Source: an uncultured Pedobacter sp. (GTDB lineage Bacteria; Bacteroidota; Bacteroidia; Sphingobacteriales; Sphingobacteriaceae). Taken from it: a stretch of DNA of 30,670 nt. Under the pieces are notes generated by a model. It was not told where the DNA came from, searched no databases, and saw only the letters and a program-made list of their open reading frames with translations. How positions within the stretch are numbered: the stretch's first letter is position 1; every line of letters starts with the position of its first letter. The stretch is from contig NZ_CAMLHF010000046.1 in NCBI RefSeq assembly GCF_946479715.1, positions 1 to 30,670 on the forward strand. Reading direction: 5' to 3'. The position numbers and the translations under genes are program-made. This document shows positions 7,466 through 14,996 of this stretch, in pieces.

Positions 7466-8323
7466 ATGAGTTTAAATATTAAGTTAGGTGTTAGTACGTG
7501 GTTATGGACATCGCCGTTTAAAACAGACACCATTTCGCTGTTCTCAAAGATTAAAAGTATGGGGTATGACATGGTAGAAATACCAATTGAGGACCCCACT
7601 CTAATTGATACAAAAATTGTTAAAGAAGCACTCAGAGAATTTGATTTAGTGCCAGCTATTTGTGGGGCTTTTGGCCCTACCAGAGATTTAACAAACGATG
7701 ATGTAAAGTTTCATGATACCAGTTTTGATTACATAGAATCTTGTCTGGAAATAGCATATGAAATTGGAGCTGGTTTTTTTGCCGGACCAATGTATTCTGC
7801 AGTAGGTAAAGCACGTTTAGTGTCGCCGGAGCAGAAAAAAATAGAGTGGGACAGGGCTGCAACCAATCTTTATAAAGTAGGTGAGATGGCGCAGGAAAGA
7901 GGACTTCAGTTAGCAATAGAGCCGTTGAATCGTTTCGAATCTGATCTGATCAATACTGCTGAAGATGTTGTTCGTCTGATTAAAGATATTGGTCATCCAA
8001 CAGCAAAGATATTGCTGGACGGATTTCATATGAATATTGAAGAACCAGATATTGAAAGGGCAATTTTGCTTGCAGGTAAAGACCTTTTGCATGTACAAGT
8101 TTCTGAAAACTACAGAGGCACTCCAGGTACTGGTCAAACCCGATGGGATGCCTATAAAAGAGGGTTAGAAGCTATAAATTACCAGGGTGCTGTTTCAATT
8201 GAAAGTTTTACCCCTGAGATAAAAGAACTGGCCGGAGCGGTTTGCATCTGGCGTACGCTTGCTCCAAGCCAGGATAATTTTGCCGACGAGGGTATTAAAT
8301 TTTTAAGAAACTGGAGTAAATAA
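7466..8323 (+). CDS. Sugar isomerase/epimerase TIM barrel (tagatose/psicose 3-epimerase-like)
   Basis: Predicted cytoplasmic enzyme of 285 residues in the xylose isomerase-like TIM-barrel family, which epimerises or isomerises keto sugars or acts on oxidised glycosides. The signature EPLNRFE lies at 152-158. In D-tagatose 3-epimerase the metal ligands are Glu152, Asp185, His211 and Glu246. Here Glu152, Asp185 and Glu246 are present at the same numbers, as are His188, Glu158 and Arg217, but position 211 is Gln (HVQVSEN) while His209 remains. The activity may therefore differ from a classic epimerase. It starts 27 bases after the dehydrogenase stop and 32 bases before the oxidoreductase gene, and no promoter or terminator is obvious between them. 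A role in converting a keto sugar made by the dehydrogenase is an inference. Confidence 0.88.
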   Translation: MSLNIKLGVSTWLWTSPFKTDTISLFSKIKSMGYDMVEIPIEDPTLIDTKIVKEALREFDLVPAICGAFGPTRDLTNDDVKFHDTSFDYIESCLEIAYEIGAGFFAGPMYSAVGKARLVSPEQKKIEWDRAATNLYKVGEMAQERGLQLAIEPLNRFESDLINTAEDVVRLIKDIGHPTAKILLDGFHMNIEEPDIERAILLAGKDLLHVQVSENYRGTPGTGQTRWDAYKRGLEAINYQGAVSIESFTPEIKELAGAVCIWRTLAPSQDNFADEGIKFLRNWSK

Positions 8324-8355
8324 CATATCAAATAAACATTGTATCAGTTAATAAT

Positions 8356-9471
8356 ATGAGTCAGAAAAAAATAAATATTGCCATTGTGGGACTTGGATTT
8401 GGTGCAGAATTCATTCCAATTTATCAAAAACATCCTAATGCAAACATGTACGCAATATGCCAGCGTAATCCAGATAAGCTAAAAGAAATAGGAGATGCAT
8501 TTGGAATAGAAAAGAGATATGCGAGTTATGAGGAGCTGCTTAAAGATCCTGATGTAGATGCAGTTCACATCAATACACCAATACAAAATCATGCTGAGCA
8601 ATCTATTGCAGCTTTAAGGGCCGGAAAGCATGTGGCTTGTACAGTACCAATGGCTACTACTGTTGAGGAGTGCCGTCAGATTGTTGAGGCGGTAAAAGAA
8701 ACCGGGCTGACCTACATGATGATGGAAACGGTTATTTATAGTCGTGAATTTCTATTTGTAAAGGAACTTTATGAAAAGGGAGATCTGGGCAAAATACAAT
8801 TCTTAAGAGCATCCCATCAGCAGGAAATGGCTGGCTGGCCGGGATATTGGGAAGGTTTGCCACCAATGCACTATGCTACACATTGTGTTGGTCCTGTATT
8901 GGCATTGCCAAAAGCACAGGCAGCATATGTTTCTTGTTTTGGTTCGGGAAAAATTGATGACAATTTGATTGAAAAATATGGATCTCCTTTTGCTATCGAA
9001 ACTTGCCATATCAAATACCGTGATTCAGATTTGTCTGCAGAAGTTACAAGATCGCTGTTTAATACCGCTAGACAATACCGCGAGAGTTTCGACGTCTATG
9101 GCTCTAAAAAATCATTTGAGTGGACATTAATTGAACATGAGGATAGTGTAATCCATACGGGTGAATCTCCTGAAAAAGTTAAAATACCAGATTATGCTCA
9201 TCTTCTTCCTAAAGAAATTCAGCATTTTACAACTGCTGGTGTTTATGATTCTGAAGACAATCAGCACCTTTCGTTTATACAGGGATCTGGCCATGGAGGT
9301 TCGCATCCACATCTGGTAAATGAATTTTTAAATGCTTTAACTGAAAACAGAGCTCCTTATCCTGATGCCAAGGAATCTGCCAACATCACTTGTGTAGGTA
9401 TTTTGGCGCATGAATCGGCAATGAAGGGCGGAGAAATAATTCCTTTGCCAGATTTCACGTTTAAATCATAA
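8356..9471 (+). CDS. Gfo/Idh/MocA-family oxidoreductase lacking the usual catalytic lysine
   Basis: NAD(P)-dependent sugar oxidoreductase of 371 residues. The N-terminal Rossmann fold shows VGLGFGAEFI at 11-20, followed by the expected ADPDVDAV-type region. The C-terminal half has the family's HYATHCVGP motif, where His is expected near the active site. The common EKP motif, whose Lys is normally catalytic, reads Thr96-Val97-Pro98. There is no signal peptide, so it should act in the cytoplasm. The operon position next to an epimerase-like TIM barrel fits glycoside or keto-sugar metabolism, as in other Bacteroidota loci that pair these families. Substrate and cofactor cannot be read from the sequence. 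It could be a redox enzyme with altered proton transfer, or a non-redox member of the family. Confidence 0.9.
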   Translation: MSQKKINIAIVGLGFGAEFIPIYQKHPNANMYAICQRNPDKLKEIGDAFGIEKRYASYEELLKDPDVDAVHINTPIQNHAEQSIAALRAGKHVACTVPMATTVEECRQIVEAVKETGLTYMMMETVIYSREFLFVKELYEKGDLGKIQFLRASHQQEMAGWPGYWEGLPPMHYATHCVGPVLALPKAQAAYVSCFGSGKIDDNLIEKYGSPFAIETCHIKYRDSDLSAEVTRSLFNTARQYRESFDVYGSKKSFEWTLIEHEDSVIHTGESPEKVKIPDYAHLLPKEIQHFTTAGVYDSEDNQHLSFIQGSGHGGSHPHLVNEFLNALTENRAPYPDAKESANITCVGILAHESAMKGGEIIPLPDFTFKS

Positions 9472-9479
9472 AAATTAGT

Positions 9480-9497
9480 TTATTTGCATTATCAAAT
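9480..9497 (+). promoter_or_regulatory. Inverted-repeat motif ATTTG-N6-CAAAT, copy 2
   Basis: TTATTTGCATTATCAAAT lies 33 bases before the cytochrome c start and closely matches the copy at 4380-4397. It may give the cytochrome gene its own regulated promoter inside the operon. Confidence 0.35.
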
Positions 9498-9530
9498 GAA
9501 CCGAACTCAATTAATTTTAATGTATTGAAT

Positions 9531-9908
9531 ATGAAAAAGAGCTTTGTCTTTTTAATTTGTTCTGTTTTTGCAGTAGGCACAAGCGGATACGCACAAACTA
9601 AGAAAACCGGTAAGGGGGCTAAACCGGCATCTAGTGTTTTATCACCTGCTGATGTTGCACAGGGAAAAGCATTGATTACAAAATCAGACTGTTTTGCATG
9701 TCATAAACCAACTGAAAAACTGGTTGGACCTGCATACTCAGATGTTGCAAAGAAATATCCTGCAACACAGGCAAACGTTACTTTGCTTGCTAAAAAAGTA
9801 ATTAAAGGTGGAAGTGGAGTATGGGGTGAAATTCCTATGGCACCTCATCCATCTGTTACTCAGGCCGACGCCGAGAAAATTGTAAAGTATATACTTTCTA
9901 CTAAGTAA
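9531..9908 (+). CDS. Exported monohaem cytochrome c (c551/c552-like)
   Basis: Small electron carrier of 125 residues from ATG 9531. A TTG six bases earlier is also in frame, but ATG followed by Lys-Lys makes the better signal peptide. The signal sequence ends near GYAQ (about residue 22). The haem-binding motif CFACH is at 54-58, and Met103 in GEIPMAPHP is the likely second axial ligand. Length and motif spacing match c551/c552-type cytochromes. It is the last gene of the dehydrogenase operon, followed by a strong terminator. Taken with the azurin-like domain of the first gene, it is likely to accept electrons from that dehydrogenase and pass them to the respiratory chain. That link is inferred from position, not shown. 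Confidence 0.93.
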   Translation: MKKSFVFLICSVFAVGTSGYAQTKKTGKGAKPASSVLSPADVAQGKALITKSDCFACHKPTEKLVGPAYSDVAKKYPATQANVTLLAKKVIKGGSGVWGEIPMAPHPSVTQADAEKIVKYILSTK

Positions 9909-9920
9909 TAACTTAAACTA

Positions 9921-9957
9921 AAAGCGGGTGTATCATATCATGATGCACCCGCTTTTT
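9921..9957. terminator. Bidirectional intrinsic terminator
   Basis: Arms 9921-9935 and 9941-9955 pair over 15 positions with one U-G wobble, around a 5-base loop, and are followed by a T-run (T5 at 9953-9957). The left arm starts with AAA, so the opposite strand also ends in Ts. It sits between the convergent cytochrome c and DUF1801 genes and serves both. Confidence 0.92.
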
Positions 9958-9960
9958 ATG

Positions 9961-10377
9961 CTAATTGGTTTCTACCAACTTAAGCCATTCTGTAATTATT
10001 GTCTTTAACGAATCCTGTTTGGCTTTAACGTCATCCATATCCTTAAATCTAACCAGTCTTCTGCCATCAGTAAAATTTCCTTCAAATAATCCACTGGTAT
10101 CATTAACTTTTGCACCTGTAGGAAAAACCAGCAGGATACTGCCCTTGTGCAGGTTTACTACTACAATATCTCTTTTATATTCTTTAGGATCGAATGGTTT
10201 CATTGGCCCCGTATAATAGAAGCAAGGCGAATTCCATTTTATTTGTTCTCCTATTTCTTTATCTGTACTTAAAATGATCTGCCTTATATATTGAGTTGCG
10301 GCGGCTATGGGTGCTTCTAATCTTTTGATGTGTGCACTTACCTTATTTGAATTTGTGGCGGTTTTAGATATAGTCAT
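9961..10377 (-). CDS. DUF1801 domain protein
   Basis: Small soluble protein of 138 residues with the DUF1801 (YdhG-like) pattern: an N-terminal helix, IKWNSPCFYY, a central VVVNLHKGSILLVFP strand region, then a charged C-terminal helix ending in EWLKLVE. The family is widespread and its biochemical role is not settled; some members have been called iron chaperone-like. It starts at ATG 10377 and ends three bases past the bidirectional terminator it shares with the cytochrome operon. No functional tie to either neighbour is evident. Confidence 0.88.
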   Translation of the reverse strand: MTISKTATNSNKVSAHIKRLEAPIAAATQYIRQIILSTDKEIGEQIKWNSPCFYYTGPMKPFDPKEYKRDIVVVNLHKGSILLVFPTGAKVNDTSGLFEGNFTDGRRLVRFKDMDDVKAKQDSLKTIITEWLKLVETN

Positions 10378-10546
10378 ATTTTGAGATGGTTGATTCTGAT
10401 TAAATGCTTAGTGCAGCAATTCCTTTACTACGGTAAATTTATATTGCAAAAGCAGTTTTAATGAGGTGCGTAAACGACATTTTGAAGGGTAATTTGTGAC
10501 AATTTAGAGCATATAATAAACTAGGATGAGCCTTAAATATAAGTAA
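10378..10546. other. Intergenic region between polysaccharide operon end and DUF1801 gene
   Basis: These 169 bases must hold the end of the polysaccharide operon and the promoter of the DUF1801 gene, both on the minus strand. I see no strong terminator. The only stem, near 10536-10554, is made purely of A-T pairs and overlaps the acetyltransferase stop, so I do not call it. Confidence 0.4.
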
Positions 10547-11107
10547 TTATATTAAATTATCTGGCTTACGTATCCTAGATTTTACTGCAGGTAATCCGGT
10601 GTAAATAGAATAGGCTTGCATGTTTTTAGTGGCAACTGAGCCTGCTGTTAATACCGAATGAGATTCGGCAGTTACACCCGGACAAACAATGGCCCTTGCG
10701 CATATCCAAACTCCATCCTCAAGTATAATCGGCTGGGTGATCAGCTCAAAAGTTTCATACTTGTAGTTATGATTCCCGGTTATCAACATGCATTGCTGGG
10801 AAATACATACGTTGTTCCCTATAATTACGTGGTCAAGATTTTCAATATAACAATCTGCCAGCCACGAATGATCCCCAACACAAAGCTTCCAGGGATATTT
10901 TATATTGATATGGGGTTTAATACGCACATCAGTTCCAATCTTTGCGCCGAAAAGCCTTAGGATCAAAACCAGGATATTGCTATATGGGATGAAGCCTGAT
11001 CTGAAGAAGAATAAACTTGTAAAATACCAGCAGCATAGTTTTAGATATGATGCGCCAACTTTAAAGTCTTTTTTATCAAATGCTTTTTTAAGTTTCGTAA
11101 CGTACAT
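10547..11107 (-). CDS. WcaF-like polysaccharide acetyltransferase (left-handed beta-helix)
   Basis: Acetyl-CoA-dependent O-acetyltransferase of 186 residues that would decorate the exopolysaccharide. It has the hexapeptide-repeat pattern of the left-handed beta-helix fold from about residue 55 to 160 (IGTDVRI, VIIGNNVCI, ILEDGVWI, VCPGV). The likely catalytic His113 lies in ITGNHNY. The hydrophobic N-terminal segment, about 20-52, is typical of WcaF-type proteins and may touch the membrane. It is the last gene of the polysaccharide operon, starting 4 bases after the stop of the GT2-exosortase gene. The acetylated sugar is unknown. Confidence 0.88.
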   Translation of the reverse strand: MYVTKLKKAFDKKDFKVGASYLKLCCWYFTSLFFFRSGFIPYSNILVLILRLFGAKIGTDVRIKPHINIKYPWKLCVGDHSWLADCYIENLDHVIIGNNVCISQQCMLITGNHNYKYETFELITQPIILEDGVWICARAIVCPGVTAESHSVLTAGSVATKNMQAYSIYTGLPAVKSRIRKPDNLI

Positions 11108-11111
11108 GGAT

Positions 11112-12500
11112 TTAGTTGGTCGGTTTTCTTGAAGGATGGTTTAACCAGAAATAGCTAATCATAAGAAGTATAGCATATAAAATGATATTAAATACAGTGT
11201 GATGATCTATATTTAATAAATGATACGGTTTATAATAGATAGCTATTAATACAAACCTTATGGTGTTTAATAATTGTATCGCAATTAATCCAAAACTTAA
11301 AAATATAAGTTTAGATCGTAAAGATTTTGGGTAGGCAATTACGAAAGCCGCAAAACAACTCATAATTCCATAACCTAAACAGGAGTATATCAATCTAAAT
11401 CCAGAATGATTTTCTACGCTTAAACCATTGTTGTGAATATGCACTGCGTATCCAAAATTCTCAAGTATTTGGGCCGTCGTGGAAATGCAGAGTTGTTGCC
11501 AGAATGTTATGTAATTTAAGTGCTGATCTAGAAAAGGAAAATAAATACCACCCTTTGTGGTTGCCCCGATATAGAAAATGTTAAAGCCATAAAACAAAGC
11601 AAAAAGACACAGGAAATTAATAAGAAACCAATAAGAAGCATTGGTCTTTTGGGATTTTGATAATTCTTCAATTTTTATGTCGACAATTAACCTGAACCAG
11701 AATCCCTGGAGAAAATGATAAATGATGCCGTTTTTTCCGTCTAAAACCCCTAAACGAAATATCAGGCGATAGATAAGATAAAGTGTCGGCCGGAAATAAG
11801 GAGGCATTAGCCACCATATTTTCTTAAAGAATGCGGTTCGCTGATTTGGAGTGCCTAATGGGCTGGCTTTAATCGAAGGTTGAGCTCGTTCACTTTTTCG
11901 CAGTATCCCTTCTTCAGCAAGCTGATCACTGTATTTGTTGTGTTTTTCTATCCAAAAACGTATGTTATTTTCTTTTAGATTTTCTTCAATGAGGTGACCA
12001 TTCTTCCATATTATTGTTTTACCAGGAACCTGGAAACGATGATCCATGTTTTCGGTGAGATCTGAGTATCCAATGTTATGCCTGAACATCTTTAGTAAGT
12101 ATTTAGGATAATATCCTCCATGTTTTATCCAGGTTCCTTTAAAGTAATTTTTGCGATTAAAGTATATGCCATTGATCCCTAGGTGATTCTCGTTCTTAAA
12201 ATGTTCAAGAAGTTTGAAAAGTTCGGGAGTTACAATCTGATCTGCATCTAAACCTATAATCCAGGGTGTTGTAATCAAAAAGGAATTTAGGGCTATGTTC
12301 CATTGCTTAGGATGATTTTCAAATGGATGGATTTTTATTTCAACATTATACGCTTTACATATTTGCAAAGTTTTGTCTGTGCTTCCAGAATCCAAAACAT
12401 AGGTTAAAGCATTTAATGAACCAATAGAGTTCAGAAGTCTTGGAAGATGGAGCTCTTCGTTGAGGGTTAAAATGATAAAAGAGAAATGCTGATTGCTCAC
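11112..12500 (-). CDS. Glycosyltransferase family 2 fused to an exosortase-like membrane protease domain
   Basis: Fusion of 462 residues. Residues 1 to about 280 form a GT2 enzyme of the WaaE/LPS-core type: FIILTLNEE, VLDSGSTDKT, and the metal-binding DAD at 85-87. From about 288 onward the protein has several membrane helices and the exosortase triad: Cys374 in YSCLGYG, Arg415 in LNTIRF, and His433/His434 in DHHTVFN. The order and spacing fit exosortases, which cleave C-terminal sorting signals. I recall NCBI families named exosortase Y with associated Wzy-like proteins and glycosyltransferases, which this locus resembles, but could not check. Start is GTG 12500, overlapping the previous stop by 4 bases, which supports translational coupling. 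Neither half is truncated: the GT2 motifs and all three exosortase residues are present. Confidence 0.85.
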   Translation of the reverse strand: MSNQHFSFIILTLNEELHLPRLLNSIGSLNALTYVLDSGSTDKTLQICKAYNVEIKIHPFENHPKQWNIALNSFLITTPWIIGLDADQIVTPELFKLLEHFKNENHLGINGIYFNRKNYFKGTWIKHGGYYPKYLLKMFRHNIGYSDLTENMDHRFQVPGKTIIWKNGHLIEENLKENNIRFWIEKHNKYSDQLAEEGILRKSERAQPSIKASPLGTPNQRTAFFKKIWWLMPPYFRPTLYLIYRLIFRLGVLDGKNGIIYHFLQGFWFRLIVDIKIEELSKSQKTNASYWFLINFLCLFALFYGFNIFYIGATTKGGIYFPFLDQHLNYITFWQQLCISTTAQILENFGYAVHIHNNGLSVENHSGFRLIYSCLGYGIMSCFAAFVIAYPKSLRSKLIFLSFGLIAIQLLNTIRFVLIAIYYKPYHLLNIDHHTVFNIILYAILLMISYFWLNHPSRKPTN

Positions 12501-13636
12501 TGTAAATTCTGATAAAATTGTACGTATTGATTCAAGATTTCTTGTTCAGAAAAATGGGCTCTAATTAAAGCAGGGGCGGTGCTATTAATCCTAAGTCTTT
12601 TTTTAGTGTCTAGAAATGCATCGTTTAATGTTCTGGTAATTTCCTTAACGTTCATTTCTGAAACCCAGCCAAGATCATTTGCTTTTACATAATCTGATAA
12701 ACCTACAGTTGATGAGATTGCAACCGGTGTTCCGCTGATTAAGCTCTCAATAACTACGTTTGCAAAATTCTCATTGTAAGAAAATAGTACAAGCAGATCG
12801 TGGTTGCAAAGGAGCTGGTATTTATGTTCATTGGTTATATATCCTATCCAATTGATGGAATCAGATATGTTTAATGATTTAGAAAGCTTCTTTAATTTTT
12901 CAACATAGTTGTATTCTCCCATTCCGGCAATTGTCAGCTGCCATGAGAAAGAACATTTTGCCAATGATTCGAACAACAGTTCAAGCCCTTTTTTCTCTTC
13001 AATTCTGGAAAGGAAAATTAGTTTAAAGGTGGGGGGAAATGAGGGGGGTGGAGCTTGTAAATAATGGACCGTAGGGATGGTAATGAAATTTGAAATTACC
13101 CCAATACTTTTAGGAGTACAGATTTTAAGTATATCGCATTTTTCCTGATTGCTTGTAGCATGGACATGACAATACGAGATTAAAAGCTTGCCAATGCTAT
13201 TGTGAATAAGTGATTTAAAAATAGCATTTCGGTTTTTCAACGTATATGAAGTAAGCATGCCTCTCGGAGATAAGATGATATGGGTATTGGTGGCCTTAGC
13301 AATAACACAGGAGATCACAGCAACAAGATTCCACCACGAGTGGATATGTACAATCGTTTTGGTTTTACGTAGCCGCTTACACAGGCTCCATAGTAATGAT
13401 GGGGAAAGATGCGTATGGTCTTTTGTGATGCGAGGGAAATACTGTACACGCACTCCGTCAACGATTAGTGGGTGGTAAGGTGAAACAGGTAATTCAGTTT
13501 TTCCGTTAGCTGTTGTTGTCAGAACTTCTACAGTATATCTTATAGACAGTACTTCACAGAGCTTAGCAATTGATAGGGTTGGTCCGCCATAAACAGAAGC
13601 TGGTTTATAGGCAGGCGTAATGTGTAAGATTTTCAT
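12497..13636 (-). CDS. Glycosyltransferase family 4 (GT-B)
   Basis: Probable cytoplasmic sugar transferase of 379 residues for the exopolysaccharide. The N-terminal half starts KILHITPAYKPASVYGGPT, the acceptor-side Rossmann fold of GT4 enzymes. The C-terminal half has FLSRIEEKKGLELL and a late ENFANVVIESLISGTPVAISS segment that matches the nucleotide-sugar-binding E-x7-E region. It overlaps the next gene by 4 bases, and its own ATG at 13636 comes one base after the Wzy-like stop. Donor sugar and linkage cannot be predicted. Confidence 0.9.
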   Translation of the reverse strand: MKILHITPAYKPASVYGGPTLSIAKLCEVLSIRYTVEVLTTTANGKTELPVSPYHPLIVDGVRVQYFPRITKDHTHLSPSLLWSLCKRLRKTKTIVHIHSWWNLVAVISCVIAKATNTHIILSPRGMLTSYTLKNRNAIFKSLIHNSIGKLLISYCHVHATSNQEKCDILKICTPKSIGVISNFITIPTVHYLQAPPPSFPPTFKLIFLSRIEEKKGLELLFESLAKCSFSWQLTIAGMGEYNYVEKLKKLSKSLNISDSINWIGYITNEHKYQLLCNHDLLVLFSYNENFANVVIESLISGTPVAISSTVGLSDYVKANDLGWVSEMNVKEITRTLNDAFLDTKKRLRINSTAPALIRAHFSEQEILNQYVQFYQNLQ

Positions 13637-13637
13637 T

Positions 13638-14996
13638 TTAAGTCTGTTTAAGTAGTTTTGTTATTCTCATTATCCAGAATATAATTATCATTAATATGTA
13701 GCCATAAAGAATATTGTTTAGCAGGAACTCTAATGTATTGCCCCTCCATAGTTGCTGAAATATGCTGTTAAACATGATGATGCATCCCAATGGATATCCT
13801 CCAAAAAGCTTTTCTGATGTATTACAAAGGCCTTGACTGATTAGACCATAAAAGAGCATAGAAACAAAAACACCGGGAATACCTGCACTGAGATATCCAT
13901 CTACAACAGGCCTTGTTTTGGCAGATACATCAGATGCTCTTTGCGCAACGTTTAAAGTATATACTCTTTCCATTGCAAGTTTTTCTGTGTCTGGTTTTTC
14001 TTTCCAAAGAAATCTGGGTATTAAAGCAAAAAATGAATTGGTTAGAATTTCTAATCCATAGTAAGGGTGTTGCTCTGGTACCTGATTTACATATTGAGTA
14101 AACATTCCAATTTCACTTAATCGGTTTGTTAAGAATTCTTTATTATTTGTGTTGATCTTATTTTCACTGTTTTCATCAAAAAAAGTCTGATACGCTTCCT
14201 GTCTGGCTATTTCTTTTGATTTTCCAGATAGCCAGGACTGAGTTCTGATTACGGTGGTAAATGTCGGAAGGGCATATAACAGCATGTAAATACACGGCAT
14301 TGCCAGAATTAGTATGGTTTTTTTATAGTAAGGAAAGGCCAGGAATCCAATAAGTAGTACGTTAACGATAATGCCCTCCTTATAGCCTGTCAATGTTGAA
14401 CTTATAATATTCAGTCCAAACACAACTCCACCAAAAATGAAGTGTATTGGCAGACGTTTAATTAACCCTTTTATGAACGTGTAGGCACTACAAGAAATAG
14501 CAATTGATAAGAGCGAATATTTGAATTGGATAAGTGCAGGTAAATAGTTTATCAAAATACTTGTTAGATAACTGAGGAAACATAGTTTAAATAATATGCC
14601 ATCAGGGTTTCTGAGCTTGTATTTTATTGTGGGTACAGGTTTTGTGAGTAGGATCATTCCAGTAACTGCAGCTGCATGTGCCACTAGTGAAAGTCGCTGA
14701 CATTTAGCAATGCTTAACAAGCGTTCAGAATCTAAATGATCAATAAAGTAAAATATAGAGGTACAGCACATGAAACCGGCAAAGATTAATTGTATCAGAA
14801 CAATTGGTCGCATAATCTGATGCTGTAAGGGTAAGTCGCAACTTAAATGTCTGCAGGGAGAAAACAGGGTTAAGTAAAATATTAAAAAGGAACCCAACCA
14901 GGCAATCGAATAGGATAATACAGGGTCGAACCAGACAATTTCTGACAGTATCCAGGGGATATAAATAAGAATTAACAGACTAACCGGCAATTGCAT
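13638..14996 (-). CDS. Wzy-like polytopic membrane protein (O-antigen polymerase/ligase type)
   Basis: Polytopic inner-membrane protein of 452 residues with about ten or more hydrophobic segments and one large soluble loop around residues 240-350 (ENKINTNNKEFLTNRLSEIG through FLWKEKPDTEK). This layout, with a late periplasmic loop carrying charged residues, is that of Wzy polymerases and exosortase-associated Wzy-like proteins. It overlaps the upstream GT4 gene by 17 bases. Its likely job is polymerisation or ligation of repeat units. The presence of a Wzm/Wzt exporter in the same operon makes the classic Wzx/Wzy scheme uncertain. Sequence identity within this family is always low, so the call rests on topology and neighbours. 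Confidence 0.78.
   Translation of the reverse strand: MQLPVSLLILIYIPWILSEIVWFDPVLSYSIAWLGSFLIFYLTLFSPCRHLSCDLPLQHQIMRPIVLIQLIFAGFMCCTSIFYFIDHLDSERLLSIAKCQRLSLVAHAAAVTGMILLTKPVPTIKYKLRNPDGILFKLCFLSYLTSILINYLPALIQFKYSLLSIAISCSAYTFIKGLIKRLPIHFIFGGVVFGLNIISSTLTGYKEGIIVNVLLIGFLAFPYYKKTILILAMPCIYMLLYALPTFTTVIRTQSWLSGKSKEIARQEAYQTFFDENSENKINTNNKEFLTNRLSEIGMFTQYVNQVPEQHPYYGLEILTNSFFALIPRFLWKEKPDTEKLAMERVYTLNVAQRASDVSAKTRPVVDGYLSAGIPGVFVSMLFYGLISQGLCNTSEKLFGGYPLGCIIMFNSIFQQLWRGNTLEFLLNNILYGYILMIIIFWIMRITKLLKQT

Noticed and set aside
9525..9530. Cytochrome c start at TTG 9525
   Set aside because: ATG at 9531 followed by two Lys makes a standard signal peptide.
10536..10554. Stem-loop at the end of the polysaccharide operon
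   Set aside because: The stem has only A-T pairs and overlaps the acetyltransferase stop, so it is too weak to call a terminator.
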